A stretch of 64,000 nt of DNA from Chelonoidis abingdonii (GCF_003597395.2 NC_133769.1:176976541-177040540), one strand, 5' to 3'. Shown: positions 23,641 to 36,844, counted from the first letter of the stretch. The notes: generated by a model not told the origin, from the sequence alone. Program-made: numbers and translations.

Positions 23641-26600
23641 TATTTATTCAGCTCTGACATTGTGACCTGTACTCAGGAGAAAATGATGGCACCCCATGGT
23701 CTATAGTGCTTCTATTAGTATTTATATATATACACAATAGTGTATAGTGCCTTGACAGTACTGAGTAGTAAGAATATCATTTAAAGGCAGATTTCCATTT
23801 GTGGACACAGTGGCTTCAAACCCACATTAGCAAACAGAACAGCTGACTTCATATGTAAATGGCCAGTTGTAGTCTCCGTGAATTCTTTTTGCACGCACAA
23901 ATTTGAAAGTTTGGATCACAATCATAGGCGGCAAGTTATAGGGATCCGCGGTACCCATGCTCCTCTAATATTCAGGAACATGGGCCCGGCTCCTTCAATG
24001 TTTGGGTTTATATTTTCAGAGCTGTCCTGTCCATATAATGGACCAGGGCAACCGCCCTGGCACCCCACGCTTTCAGGGGTGACCTGTGCTTCAGGGGGAC
24101 ACGGGGTCCAGGGCAGCCTGGGGGGTTAGGAAACAAGGACCATGATCTGACCCAGTATGGTAGCTCCTATGTTAATATGTTCTTACCTGGAGAGAGAAGA
24201 TTTCCTTAGAAATAAAGAGAGAGTAAAAGGTATCAGATATGATTGATAGCATATTTTCTACCTAAGATTCTGGACAGTCTTAAATTATTTATCCTGGTGC
24301 AGTAGCACAATTATAATGCCATTAATGGGGGTTTGGGTTAGTTTATTTTGCCTTGTATATTTTGGCCAAGTTAAATTTGTTATGGCGACGAGCACTTAGA
24401 GGCCCAGAACTTAATATTTTTGGCTGTGAGCTAGCATTAGGTACTTTTCTGGTTTACATTATATTTACCTCTTTAACTCAGGCTTCACACGTTCACCCAA
24501 ATTACGTTTCTGATAAGTATCCTAAACTGACTGAAAACTGCTATTGACCCTGATCCATAACTATTTGCATGCCTTTTATCTCTCCCTGCAAAAGGGTTTC
24601 ACATTCCTGCAGCACTATTTTCCCCCTATTATGGATTCTTCCAAGAGCCCCTCTGTGACCTTGTGCTCCTCCATGCAAGCATATGCTTTCTGGACAGGGC
24701 AGATAACGGGCACAAAATTTGCTCTATTGCCCCACACCCACATGTACTTCAAGTTCTGCAGAAATTCTTAGAAAAGATAATACAAACTGTTACTATGTGA
24801 TATTGTCCACTGAGCTCCACCATATCCTTGGGGATAAAGCTGAGAGAGTCCCTCGTAGCCAACGCTTTGTGTGTTATCATCAAAGGCCTTAAGAACCAGA
24901 GACCTAAGCTGGTAGAGAGGAACTTCTGTTTTTCAATTAAAGAGAGCCCATTCTCAAACAAAAAGTGACTCTATTCAGCAGCTTTGAAAATCAAAATTAG
25001 CACTTTGGCCTCTCTTGAAGGGAAAATAACCAATTTTGTCAAACATCCTAGAAAATGGAAGTTTGAGGGTCACAAAATTGATCTAAATAAAATGGTTAAA
25101 ATGTGTGTGAGATTTAGCAGAATCCTTTTGCCTTTTGATACATAACAGTACCATTTTATCAGTTTTTAAAATTCTGTTGTTTATTTGTATTATCTGTATT
25201 CTCTCTCCATATGTACATATATATTTTACATGTTACATATTTTGTTTTTATGTTATGTAACATCGGTTGTTATTTCAAAATTTAATAACAGTCTGCTTTA
25301 AATAAGTAGCAACTTGAGGATTTTCTCTTAATACAGTTTCTCAAATTATCTTCAGAATTTGAACAGTGGGCACTGGTTGTAATAATCTTAAATTTTGGTT
25401 GATGTTTCTCCAGCCCCAAATACCAACACTTATCTGTGTGAAATCCTGATGTGGTTTAGTTAGTTGTTTTTGCTGTATCCCGGCCAATGGAAGCATTGAT
25501 GCTAAATTCATCTTTGGGGTAATTCCATTGAACTCAGTGAGGTTCCATCAGGGATGAATCTGGCTTAATATGTTTGCCATGCCCTGCTTCATGTAAAAGG
25601 ATATGTATATTGTTCAAAAGTAGTAAATTTCTGCAATGTAACTGAAAGCTGCATCTTCTGCACATTAACAAGCTAGGAACAACTTTTGAATAACTTAATA
25701 TAGCACGTAGCATAATGTCAGTGCATGTATATATTTGTGGTGCCCTGTGAGTACCGCTATTATATTATCAAGAGTATGAACAGTTCTGCTTCAGCCTGAA
25801 TTGTAGATGAGACATTCTCTAGCACAATAAAGGTGACCTGCAGGCATTGTGTAAAAGATTACAGATTACTGAATTATGGAATGGCAGTAACTAATGAAAT
25901 AACTCTGCTCTGTTATATCACACCCTCACCACATCCTAAAAAACTATCACCAGCATGCTCTGTGTGCAAAACTATGTATTACTGTGTTTGAGCAGCAATC
26001 TGATAGAGTGAACCTTTCTACTAAAGACCTGATCTTGAGAGGTGCTGAGCACCTGTAACTCCTTGTGACTTCAGTGGGAGTTGGAGGTTCTCAACAATTC
26101 CCAGAATCGGCTGGAAAATACTTAACATGGGAATTCTGCAAAGAATGTTTTTCATTATAGTGTGCCAGGGTATTTATATACAATCATATTACAGCTAACT
26201 GGAGAGAAAAATTAAGTTCAGCAACAACAAAGCAGTTGAACCATGCTAGAAGTTTTCAAACTAAAAAAAAGTTAATCTGTATTTTCTTTTACCTACAGGC
26301 CTACCCACGGATAGCGCCGGCATTTTGGCACTACCTGCGGGTAGAAGTGAGTAGCGGGTATTTGAATACTCCCACATCTTTATACTTTACCAATACCTAC
26401 TGAACTTCTAATTTGTCCATTGTGCAAAATATGTAGCTGCCATTTCAGCTGCCATTTTCTGTGAATGTAGTCTTGTATTAATACTATATTATTTTGACTA
26501 CAGTGTAATTACTAACCCAAATCACAAAGGTACAATATGCATTGTATGAAAGAATAAGCAAAATTTCTTAAAATATTTCCAATCCAAAGTCATGTCATAC

Positions 26601-26770
26601 ATTGTGATGATAGCACAATATGAAAGTACCAGAATTCATACCTGCACCTCCTTTTATGAACAACTTTTACATTCATAAGAAAAAAAGCAGAGCTTTCTAT
26701 TTGGACTATTGTTATTACAAACTTTGCAAAACTCAACTTGATATCATTTCTCCCCTCTTTTGTCCATCAG

Positions 26771-26933
26771 GAGCATGAGCAGCTCAGCTATTCCTCCACG
26801 AGGTCCAAGGCTCCAAGTGTTATCATCACAGGTCTCAAGCCAGCCACCAAGTATATATTTCATATCAGAGTCAGGACTGCAGCAGGATACAGCGGCTACA
26901 GCCAGAAGTTTGAATTTGAAACTGGAGATGAAA
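26771..26933 (+). CDS. EPHA6: EPHA6 exon: second FN3 domain, C-terminal half
   Basis: 163-nt exon encoding EHEQLSYSSTRSKAPSVIIT, GLKPATKYIFHIRVRTAAGY, SGYSQKFEFETGDE and one base of the next codon. GLxPxTxYxFxIRxRTAAGYxxxSxxFEFET is the end of the second FN3 domain in EphA receptors. The spelling GYSGYSQKFEFETGDE fits EphA6. It begins in phase 0 right after AG at 26769-26770, matching the codon-boundary donor of the previous exon, and ends before the donor gtaagt at 26934. No disablement is seen. Confidence 0.95.
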
Positions 26934-29392
26934 GTAAGTCTTAAGGAAGGAACGAATGTGACTACCATAGAAGTAGTGTCTAATTCTAAGTCAGTCAGAC
27001 ATTGGGAGTATGAATGAACTGAGTATTCACCACACACGCAACACAGAATGCCCACTGAGTTAATGTAAAAAAACAAAAAACTTTTTCACACATCCCCTGT
27101 GGGAGGTTCCCTGTATATTGAACTTAGGAACAACAAAACTAAAAATCAGCCCGAGATGAGCATTGAAGGAGTCTTTTCTCCTTGCAAGATCTCCTCACCC
27201 CAACCCCTTTCTTTCCTTAGAGACTTTCCACCTTTTATCCTCCTGAAATGGAGCTTATAAGACCCACAAGGTATGGATACCAGCAGAACAGTCCTGTGCG
27301 TTCATGCGAGACCCTAGAACCTAACATCATCTCACAGAGAGCCTTTCATCTGTTGGCTTTCAGTACTCCCATTATCTAAGAATAATGGAGTGGAAACAAT
27401 TATGTGTATTTCCAATCAAACAGTAAGTCTGCTAAATACCCAAGTAAGAAGCAAGCATATAAAAAGCCTCAGAAAGATCTGTGAACAACTTCTGTAAGGA
27501 AACCCAAGCCCCCATTAAAATCCCAGTTAGGATGTTTGTAAATATTTGATAGAAAATTAGTATACATACCACATTAAAAACGTTCATTAGTGAAATTACA
27601 TTAATTAACCACTTACCCATACTATGTCTCATTAATGTGTTGAACTTCATACTGCTTAAGCTGAAGTGTAGACTGAAGTCTTATAAATGTATACGTTTTC
27701 AAAATAGACTTCATAGATAAATAAGAAATTACAGAAGTCTCATGAAGAGGGTCATATAATATTGCTGACAAAATGTAAATGAATGTATTTAACATAGAGG
27801 TTTCAAATTTATCCAGGAATGATCAGCTGGATCACAAGTTGAAATCCTATGACAAATTGGAAAATGTATTCTAATTCTGTACTATTATGGGAAAGTGACT
27901 TTTGTACCAATATGGAACTATGGATCCCTAATATGGCATCCAGACAAACGGTTTACCAGTCAAAGGTTATGGGACTTTTGGTGACCATTCAACCAAAAGC
28001 AATTCAGAAGCTAAGAATGTAAAGAATTAGTTACTAAAATGTCAATTCAATTTAAATTTGTTTCTCCAGACAATAGTTCATAGCTAATCCCTTTCATACA
28101 TAATGTCTCAGATAAACACTGAGACTGCTCCTGACTCTACACTAATAGACTTGGTAAAAATACCTGAAGTGCCTCTAAGCTTAAACTCTTAAATATCATT
28201 TTCAAAAATAACCTAGGGCCAGATTTTTAAAGGTATCTAAGTACCTTAAGATGCAAACAGACACTGAATGGGATTTTCAAAAAATCTGCATACTTCTAAA
28301 TGTTTTGATTTGCCATTTTTGAAATGAAACACTTGAACTTTTGAATTTTACTTCATTTTTATTTTTTCAAAAAGGTAAAAAATAAACATTTTGAAAATGA
28401 AACTTTTTGTGTGACCCAAAAAATATATTTTACTTTTTTAGTTGGATCACTGAAAAATAGGAATAAAGCTATATGAATAACCAAAGTGCCTAAGTTATTT
28501 TTGAAAAAATGTGACTCAGGCTCCTATGTCATTGATATGCTTTTGAAAAGTTTATCCTTGGCCCTTTAGCTGAAACAGTATAGGCTCATGCATTCAGATC
28601 CAGATGACAGTGGTGTCATTACAAATGAGGTTGTGGTATTACATTCACTCTGGCCAGACAACCTCATCCCAAATGTCTGAGGTCTACAGCAGTTCAAACT
28701 GCCCTAAGGGCCACCATCTGTGATGATGCTCCTGGGCAGGCTGTCTTTCGGGCTTGAATCTGCACCTCTGTATCTAAAGCCAGGAGCCCCTGCTTCTCAA
28801 GATAAAGGATCAAGTGTAAAGCAGATCACAAAAAGGAAGGAAGTTCCTTTTTCACATGTGCACCAAGAGGTAGTGATTAGTAGTTTTCTCATTCTGAAAA
28901 TGTATATTATGTGAAGTATAGAAAACATCTTTATTATTTTGGGTGTTTTGTTTGCTTCAGCAAAGGAATCATTGGCATGCATACATTTTAAGTATTGTAA
29001 CTAATAATATTATTTAATATCCATATTGTATGGCTCTCTCACATTTTACTGCAGACCAAAAATTCAGGCCCACCTTGCTAACATTTTGGTAAATCTGGGT
29101 TGAGTTTTGAGTCAGTCTGGGCTCACTGATGGTTTCATGTGGAAATCATTGAGAACTGAGTTGTTGTGACCTGTAATTAGCATGTGACTGTTTCAGCTGA
29201 GTTAGATTAGGAATTATTTAGTTTCTTGAAATGCTTAACTCAAAGCAAAATGTAATGGTGAACGAATCTACGTGAACTAATATGAAAAGGTTTTCCTGAA
29301 TCCAGAGCAAAATAAAATCACTACATTTCTCCTAAGTCTCCCTGAAAGACCCCAAGAATAGATCAGCAAATCAGCGTTCCCGTGGTGTATTC

Positions 29393-29715
29393 CAGGGGTC
29401 GGCAACCTTTGGTATGCGGCTCGCCAGGGTAAGCACCCTGGTGAGCCAGGCCGGTTTGTTTACCTGCCGTGTCCGCAGGCCCGACCGATCGCAGCTCCCA
29501 CTGGCCATGGTTTGCCGCTTCAGGCCAATTGGGGCGGCGGAAAGCGGCATGGCATGAGGGATGTACTGGCTGCCCTTCCTGCTGCCCCCATTGGCCTGGG
29601 ACAGCGAACTGCGACCAGTGGGAGCTGCGATCAGCCGGGCAAGCAGACATGGCAGGTAAACAAACCAGCCTAGCCCGCCAGGATGCTTACCCTGGCGAGC
29701 TGTGTGCCAAACATG
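29393..29715. mobile_element. Foldback, GC-rich non-autonomous DNA element
   Basis: Starts CAGGGGTCGGCAACCTTTGG. The two halves are mutual reverse complements around a centre near 29565. The left half has ccggtttgtttacctgccgt, gatcgcagctcccactggcc and caggccaattggggc; the right half has gcccccattggcctgggac, ccagtgggagctgcgatcag and catggcaggtaaacaaacca. The CAGGGG terminus suggests a hAT-like element. The right terminus is decayed (gtgtgccaaacatgagaact) and I could not define a target duplication. The open frames on both strands (92-128 codons) mirror each other because of the palindrome and are not genes. Confidence 0.75.
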
Positions 29716-31689
29716 AGAACTACATTTTGAATGCTGGATGTGTCTAGGCATGGACAAACCTTAAATAGGCATTCAACATATTGCCAGACTGTAACAAGTT
29801 AGCTTGAAATTATTAGTGCCCCATACATGAAAACATAGTTTGGGGATTTTTTACGGTTCAGAAGGAACACAGAGAGATGCAATTTTATGGCCAAAGTTAT
29901 TTGTAACCACATTTTAATATAGTTAACTTAGGTCATCGTGAGGTACTTAATCTGCTATGTCCGCAAATAATTGGGGGTGTAAAAAGAGAAGGATGGATAA
30001 AGGCTGGACTCAGTCTCACCCAGTATGTGTAAAGTGTAATCACATGTGATTGTGACAAATGAGGAAGACACTGACAGCAGCGGACTTTAGCCCTTTCATT
30101 AGGCTGAGTTCAAAACCCAGGGAAGAAAAAGTAAAATGACAAATCAATATCTCAACACTAATAGGGGACTGACTCACTGCTTTCAGTTGAAGCTAGAGTT
30201 GTGTTCTCCACATCTTCAATTGTTCCTGTAGTCTGAGGTGTCAGAGAGAATTAAGTGCAGATGGTATTTCCTAAACTGTAAGACAAGTACATTTAGCTCC
30301 TTCTAGTAGCAACCGTTGCCTGACTTGTCTCTATCACGATGCACACAAAACTCAGCCTGCTAATCATAGATAGACGGCTGACAACCTGTGACTATTCCTC
30401 TGCCCCTTCTTTCTTTTCCAATTCCCTTCCTTTAATCCCAGTTTAAAAAAAATCAAAAAAAGGAAACAAAAGAACTTAAAATATGTGTAACAAACAATTC
30501 TCCCAGTTCTTCACCTAGCTCATTTGCTTGTGTGTTGAATCCACATCTGCTTTAGATGGTAATTCCTTCAGGGCAAGGATTGTTTCTTATGTGTATTTGT
30601 ACAGGACCAAGCACCTGGGACCTGAGGCATTTCAGTACTATCAGAACATGAATAATAATAATAAAATAATATATACATATCCCTCAGTGGCAGTGAAGTG
30701 GCTATCTAGAATACTAATGAAGTAATTTATTGCAAGAGGGAAAGCTTGAAAACTCATTGGATGAAATTTAATACAAGTATTTTAGGAGAAATATATTTAA
30801 GTAATAAAGCAAGCACAAAAATATTTCCTTAATATAGAATAAATTGTAATGTTTTTGGTTTTGTAATAGTTATAAATACAATCAAAGTATTTACTTGGAT
30901 GTGGAGTTTTGCTCTCAGGTTGGGATTGAATGCTATAGCTTTTATTTAAATGTTTCAAATGTTCCATGGTTTATATAAAGCAATTTCACAGGGATTTTAG
31001 AAATGAAAGATAATAACAAAGTTTTTAAATCCTGGATTAACAGAAACAAGGTGGATACATATAGCCATTGTAAACCTCTTTTACTGCATTAGCTGTTAAA
31101 GGGATAAGAGCTTTGTCAAACATGCTGGTTTTGGTTTCGGGGGGGTTTGGTAATGCTAAGGTAATAATATAATATAATTAGCCACTCTCTGGGGGAAAGG
31201 ACGGCTAAAATATCAAAGGAAAATATCTCAAGATTAAAATGAAACCGGATGACTTACTCTATAGAGTAAGAGTATACAATAAGGTTTAAAATTATCTTAT
31301 AAAGTTATTGTTCTTTGAGTGGCTCTGCATATTCCCACCAATGGGTAAGGCACCAACTGATGCAATCTAACAGGAGTCTCTTCTCCCAGCAGTGCCTGTC
31401 AGAGTACATGTGCTCCCCGTTTCTATACCTCCCCTCAGTGTTCATGAACATTCTGAGGCCAAGGCTATATAAAGGGGCACTGAGGCTATATAAGGGTGAC
31501 AGAACAGAAGAAGATGAAGAATATGCTGGACTTTAAGGGATGTACTTTCTGCCCACCTGTCTTCCTGGTATTGGATGCCCATTTGAGGTGCCTTAAGTGA
31601 TTCAGCAAGGGTCACTCCCCTTCTGGGTGTTCCATCTATCACGCTTTCACACCACATGTGGAGGGGCGTAATAGACTGTAGGTGGTCCT

Positions 31690-33730
31690 ATTTAAGGAAG
31701 ATCTCCCTGTTAACTATTCGGGTTCCAGGAGATCTTTGGATCTGAAGACTAAGAGGCCCATATTGTCTCTGATTGCATCAACAAGTAAGGCTAAGATTTC
31801 TGAGAAGTCCCAGGGATCCGTGTCTTCACTGGTTCTGCTGTACATTCCCATTTCATCATCTCCTTCTGTTAAAGCTGCCAGGGTGTCAGAGGCACCATCT
31901 ATTCAGTCTGGAGATAAGGACCCTATGCCTAGGTTTCAAATGTATTCATTACAAAGAGGGAGACAAAGGAGAAGACAGCCACAGTCCCATGGATCACATT
32001 TATCAGTTCCATCCGATTTGGATCCATCTTCTCTAGTACCAAGTCTGAGACCCAAGTCAGTTCCACATTCTATTTTATGATCCAGAATTACTGAGTTGAG
32101 TCTCTCTGGATCTGGTGATGCCTAAATCTGTAAGATTGTCACCGTTGTCTTTATAAAACCCTGTACCAACATCAGATTCGAAGAGGATTATTACAGTAGT
32201 AGACGATATTCACTGTTTGGCCCCTGATCATTCTTCAGTCCAAGTGAGAGTTTCTTGGGGAACAGGAAGAGGAAGACCTCATCAGTTCCAAGGTCTAAAT
32301 CCCCTACTCCTGAAAAGAAACATAGGACAGAACCAACTCTACTTCTTTCTCCTCTTAATATTTCTGTAGGGTCATCAGGCAGATCTTTCTCACCTGTCAT
32401 GTCAGTTCCTCCTCTGATGCAGTTATCTGCAGTGAGACCCATTGCAGATCCAAGGTTGGATCCACAGGTAGAAGAGGATCATGAAAGACTCAAAAGACCT
32501 CAGCTCTCCAGATTTATGCCACCCAAGGCTGGGTTTCCTTAGTCTTTTGGTCAGTTTGTGCCACCACATCTTATGCAGAAGTTCCTGGACACTAACTATC
32601 GGAGAGACTGGTAATCTTGGACTCCATGGCTTTATTGGGCTCCACCACGTGAGCTCTTGGGTCATCCACTTTGTGGATGGAGTAATGATGTTCCAGCTGA
32701 TAAGGATCCAGATGCTGAGAATTTTTTGGATCAGATTCCACAGGTGTGTCTGCACCCCAGATAGTAGTGCCTGATACATTGTCTGAGGAAGAAAAAGAGT
32801 TGAGTTTGGGAGATCAATTGGCATCTACTTTGAACTTGTCTTCAGTTGCTGAGGAAAAGGCATTCCATCCACGATCTGACATTCTTGGTGCTCCTTCAAG
32901 GAACAGGATGTCTTTATCTATTTTGAATGGTCTCTTGCAACCTGCTAAGAGCATTTGGGTTACTCTTGCTTCCTGTCAGCCCATCTTAAAAAGCAGACAG
33001 GAGGGTATTGTATTTTTATACTCACCCTGCACCAGATTCTGTAGTGATTGCAGCAGCGAGTAATGGATTTAGGTTTGGTCAAGACCAGTCAACTCCAGCA
33101 AATAGAAAAGGGAAGAAATTGAATGCCCTTGGAAGGCAGGCTTATCCTCTTTAATCTTTAGATATTAGCGTAGCTAATTACCAGGTGGTAATGTCCCACC
33201 ATCAGTTCCATCTGTGGGAGAAAATGGTTGTTTGTGCAAGAGTTACCAGACAGCCAGAGGAAATTAGCCAATGCCATCTTGGCAGAGGGACAAAATATAT
33301 CAAAACATGCTCTCAGGACTTCTTTTGATACTTCTGATTCTTAAGCCAGAGCCTTAGCATCTGTGGTTACTTTGAGAAGACATGCATATTTAAGGTCTTC
33401 ATCATTGACTGTGGACACTACGTTTAAGGTGGAGGATCTCCCTTCTGAGGGTGGTAGTTTTTTCAGTAACAAGATGGATGAGTTTTTGGAAAAATCGGAA
33501 GAGACAAGATCTACTGCTCATTCTCTGGGTTAGTTCTCCACTGCTAGGAGACCTCCTACTCCTTGTTTTCATTACCAGAGAATATTTTATGCTCAACCTT
33601 CTTCATATTTTTCATCTCAGAAACTTCAGCAACATCTTCAACAAACAACCTCTTTCTGGCAGTCTCAACAGAAGAAGAATTCATTCAGGTCTAGACCAAA
33701 GTTAAAGCAAATCTGCTTCATCCTCTTCTT
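31690..33730 (+). pseudogene. DIRS Gag-like ORF remnant
   Basis: Serine/proline/lysine-rich frames broken by stops and shifts. Early parts read SGSRRSLDLKTKRPILSLIA, STSKAKIS and RSKSPTPEKKHRTEPTLLL. The C-terminal part near 33310-33510 reads ALRTSFDTSDS, a stop, ARALASVVTLRRHAYLRSSS and EDLPSEGGSFFSNKMDEFLE. The A..T.D.SARA.A..V.LRRxAWL pattern followed by EDLPFEG..LF is typical of DIRS Gag C-termini. It matches in position, but not closely in sequence, the Gag of the second element at 61992. No intact frame. Confidence 0.65.
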
Positions 33731-33739
33731 CATTTAATA

Positions 33740-36247
33740 CATAGCCACAGATCTGGCACCATGGTCAAAAGTTTTGAACCAACTGGCAAAGCTCCTTCTT
33801 ACCCCTAGACCATTTTATCAGCTATGAGAGGCTTATTACATCATGCAAACAGGTCATAGAAATAATAGGAAAAGTATATGCCTTACGGTTCAAAATACTA
33901 CTTCTTTTTAACTCCCCTTATCCTGCCATTTTCAGGGAATATCTCACAAAAGTTGTTCTATAGGAAGTTCAGAAATTGCTTTTGATGGGAGCTCAAAGGA
34001 AGTTCACAAAGGGGTGGGGCAAGGGTTTTATTCAAGATGGGTCCTGGTGAAAAAAAAAAGATGAGTATTTCAGTTCAATTTTAGATTTAAGAAGGTTGAA
34101 CATATTTATCCAAATGTTTCACTTTCAAATGCTAATTCACACCTCCATCATCCCACACTCTCACCATGGATTGGTTCACAACTCTCAATTTAAAGGATAC
34201 ATGTTTTTATATTTCTACTTGGCCAAAGCATTGGAAATACCTCTGTTTTGTGGTGGGACAGATATTTTCAGTACGAGGTCCTGCTGTTTGTCCTCTCTGC
34301 AGTGCCTAGAGTCTTTACAAGCAGTGCATCTCAGAAAACAGAGTATGATTGATAAAATCATCTTCACAAGAAGATCTACTGACTCCCATCCAGTTTACAA
34401 CTTCCCTTCTTACAGATTTAGGGCTACTTCTAAAGGTCAAAAAGTCAAATTTCTGTGCAACTCAGAGAATCCACTTTATAGGATATGTACTGAACTCAGT
34501 AGCAGAAATGGCTTTCCTTCCAAGAAGAGAGATTTTTGAAGATAGTGCAATCTGTTTAAAAGATTCATAGCCATTAGACCCAGAAAGTAATTTTCTTTTT
34601 ACATTTGATGGGTCTCAAGGCAGTGACTACTTATGACACTCTATTTGCATGTCTCAGAATGAGGCCAACGCAATTTTGGATGGCTCAGGTTTACAAGCCA
34701 AATCTGGACAATCTTCACATGTCAGTCACAAGACATTTAGATTATTTAATGTGGTAAACAAACAGAACCAATGTCCTCAAAAGGGTCATTTTCAATCCTC
34801 CTTTGCCATTCATCACCATAACCTCTGATGCACTGAACAATGGATGAGGGAGTTCATCTGGGTTCTCTGACCATTCAGAGTCACTGGGTGTCTCAGGAAT
34901 AGAATCTGCACATAAATGTTTTAGAATTGAAGGTGATTCACCTGGCTTTCAGATCTTTTCTGCCTCATATACGGGGGAAAGTTATGCTGGGAGAGAGAGA
35001 CAAAATGACTGCTGTGTATTACGTCGACAAGCAAGGAGGTGCTGTCATAAGTAGATAGGTAAGGTAAGGGTTAATTTTCTTTTACTGTAAAGGGTGAACA
35101 AAGGGAACCAAACACCTGACCAGAGGACCAATCAGAGAACTGGATTTTTTAAAAGTCGAGGGGGCAGGATTGCGTACTCTGGGTCTTTGTGTTTCTCCAG
35201 CTATGGAGGAAACGCTTTCTGCTAAACTCCTATTTCTTTCAACATTTTCCTACAAAGTGTGAGTACAAAGGCAACAAGGCAAATAGGCTGTTATATGCCT
35301 TGTGTTGTATTTACACGTGTGTTGTACTGTGCTGACTGGTTTAAGGGGCTATCTTTTAAATCAGATGTCTGTATTCATATTCTCTATAAGCAAGAGCCTG
35401 ATTGATCTCTTAATGCAGTATTATTGCTTTTGTATTTTCTTTCTTTTTTATATAAACTTTTCTTTTAAACAAAAATTGTGGGAAGTTTCTTTCCTAGTGA
35501 GCAAAGGGGAAAGGAATTTTTGTGCCCAGAAGCTCTGTTACATCGGTGACAGGCTAGAGGGGGAGGAAAAGCCCAACTCTGTGTCTCACTTCCTATTGTC
35601 CCAGCGGGAAAAGGCTACAGGACAAAGAGGGGGATCTCTTGTGTGAGCTGACTAGGTGATGCATAGCCTCGGAGAGCTAGATTGCCTCTCCGGTTGTACT
35701 CAAGGAGTGAAGTATAGCATTGCACCGGCTACGGAAGGGGGGAAGCTGGGGGATGAGATAGGGAGACCCAGGGGTCTGGGTCTTGGGGGGTTTCTCCAGG
35801 GAAAGTCTGGGGGGACCAGAGCGAGGCAGGCGCTATATTCCTGTCTGGTGGCAGCGAGATAGATCCAAGCTGGGTATAAGCTTGGGGAAGGTTCACAGTT
35901 CACTCTAAGTCCAGATTTGAGACAAACGTTTATTACAGGTGCTCAGTCTACTGTGTTGTGTGCTGAGACAATCACTTTCTGGGATAGGTGGGTACAATCT
36001 ACAGAATGTCTATCTGATACCCCTGCATTTAGCGAGAGCGAGCAATGTGTTGACAGATCAGCTCTGCAGACAGTTCTCAAATGCATGAGTGGTCATTAAA
36101 GGACCAGATAATACAAAAGATCTCCAATTGGGGTCAGCCAGTTGTAGACCTGTTTACAACTAGGTTCAACAGTAAGTGTTGTCTTTTTTGTTCAAGAGTG
36201 GGAAAGGACAGTCGGTCTATTTCAGATGATTTTCTAATGCATTGGGA
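33740..36247 (+). pseudogene. DIRS reverse transcriptase / RNase H remnant
   Basis: RT block A is visible near 34168-34290: DWFTTLNLKDTCFYI, then KYLCFVVGQ. It keeps the KD aspartate, but the preceding one reads LN instead of LD. The YxDD region near 34345 is lost; the frame resumes as LIKSSSQEDLLTPIQFTTSL, LTDLGLLLKVKKSN and FIGYVLNSV. RNase H follows: TSDALNNG near 34830, then INVLELKVIHLAFRSFLPHI. It is cut by an LTR after YYVDKQGGA and continues at 35943 to LTDQLCRQF and GQPVVDLFTTRFN. At least four stops or frameshifts. Confidence 0.8.
35043..35937 (+). mobile_element. Solo LTR nested in the DIRS RNase H
   Basis: Begins TGTCATAAG and ends TTATTACA, with exact 5-bp duplications GGTGC at 35038-35042 and 35938-35942. 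It shares actgtaaagggtgaac, ctgaccagaggaccaatcag and a ggtggcagcgagatag with ccaagctgg block with the LTRs at 17289 and 57911, so it belongs to the same superfamily (895 bp). Because the host DIRS reading frame resumes right after the second GGTGC, the boundaries are well supported. No viral genes are present. Confidence 0.9.
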
Positions 36248-36252
36248 AACAG

Positions 36253-36460
36253 TGGGAGGGAGAGGCATAGCTCAGTGGTTTGAGCATTGGCCTGCTAAAC
36301 CGAGGGTTGTGAGTTCAATCCTTGATAGGGCCACTTAGGGATCTGGGGCTGAATCAGTTCTTGGTCCTGCTAGTGAAGGTAGGGAGGTGTACTTGATGAC
36401 CTTTCAAGGTCCCTTCCAGCTCTAGGAGATAGAATATCTCCATTAAGTTTTTTTTTTTTT
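36253..36460 (+). mobile_element. tRNA-derived SINE (tortoise PolIII type)
   Basis: The 5' tRNA-like head has an A box (tagctcagtggtttgagcat) and B box (ggttgtgagttcaatcc). A linker (cttagggatctggggctgaa) follows, then a tail ending gatgacctttcaaggtccct, tccagctctaggag, which matches the CR1 3' end. A T-rich terminus follows. Flanks AACAG (36248-36252 and 36461-36465) look like a 5-bp duplication. Tortoise SINEs of this design are known to use the CR1 machinery through the shared tail. It inserted into the old DIRS copy. The head is a pol III promoter, not a functional tRNA gene. Confidence 0.85.
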
Positions 36461-36844
36461 AACAGGCCATCTCTATGCTTTCTCCTTTCCCATTAATTCA
36501 GAAGGTAGTGGGGAAGATAAGACAGGACAAGGTGACTTTGATCCTGGTGCCTCCGGCTTGGCTGAGACAGCAATGGCATATGGACCTGCTTCAGCTGTTG
36601 TAAGGGGTCTACAAACTGCTACATTTGCCTCAAGACCTGTTATCCCAGCAGCATGGCAGGATTCTTCATGCAAACTCCAGTCTCTCTATCTGATGGCCTA
36701 GGCTATCAGACTCTGACTAACTTTGAACAATCTTGTTCCTCCTTTGTTCAAAATGAGGAAATGGACTAGATTTGTCTCTTGGATGCAGGGAAAATCTGAC
36801 TGACCAGTTACAGCTTCCATTCCCTGGGTATTTGATATATTTAA

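Larger units (their letters stand above)
1057..26770 (+). other. EPHA6: EPHA6 intron, 25.7 kb, repeat-rich
   Basis: Phase-0 intron between the two exons of the second FN3 domain. The donor GT is at 1057. The acceptor tttgtccatcag ends at 26770. It holds the Tigger, CR1, hAT-like, LTR, SINE and foldback elements listed separately. In 1057-3250, 6000-8040, 10080-11930, 12120-14580, 18850-20340 and 24200-26290 I see only AT-rich sequence and old repeat fragments, with no gene. A possible old DNA-transposon fragment with gcatgtctacac and tgtagacccc motifs lies at about 5768-5985. A short GC-rich patch is at 26300-26360. The long reading frames here carry no recognisable host protein. Confidence 0.8.

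Noticed and set aside
29363..29757. Three overlapping frames of 92-128 codons on both strands
   Set aside because: They are mirror images created by the palindromic repeat; no domain is seen.
36258..36330. tRNA gene
   Set aside because: A and B boxes are present, but the sequence continues into a SINE body with a CR1 tail and lies inside a retroelement. It is a SINE head, not a tRNA gene.
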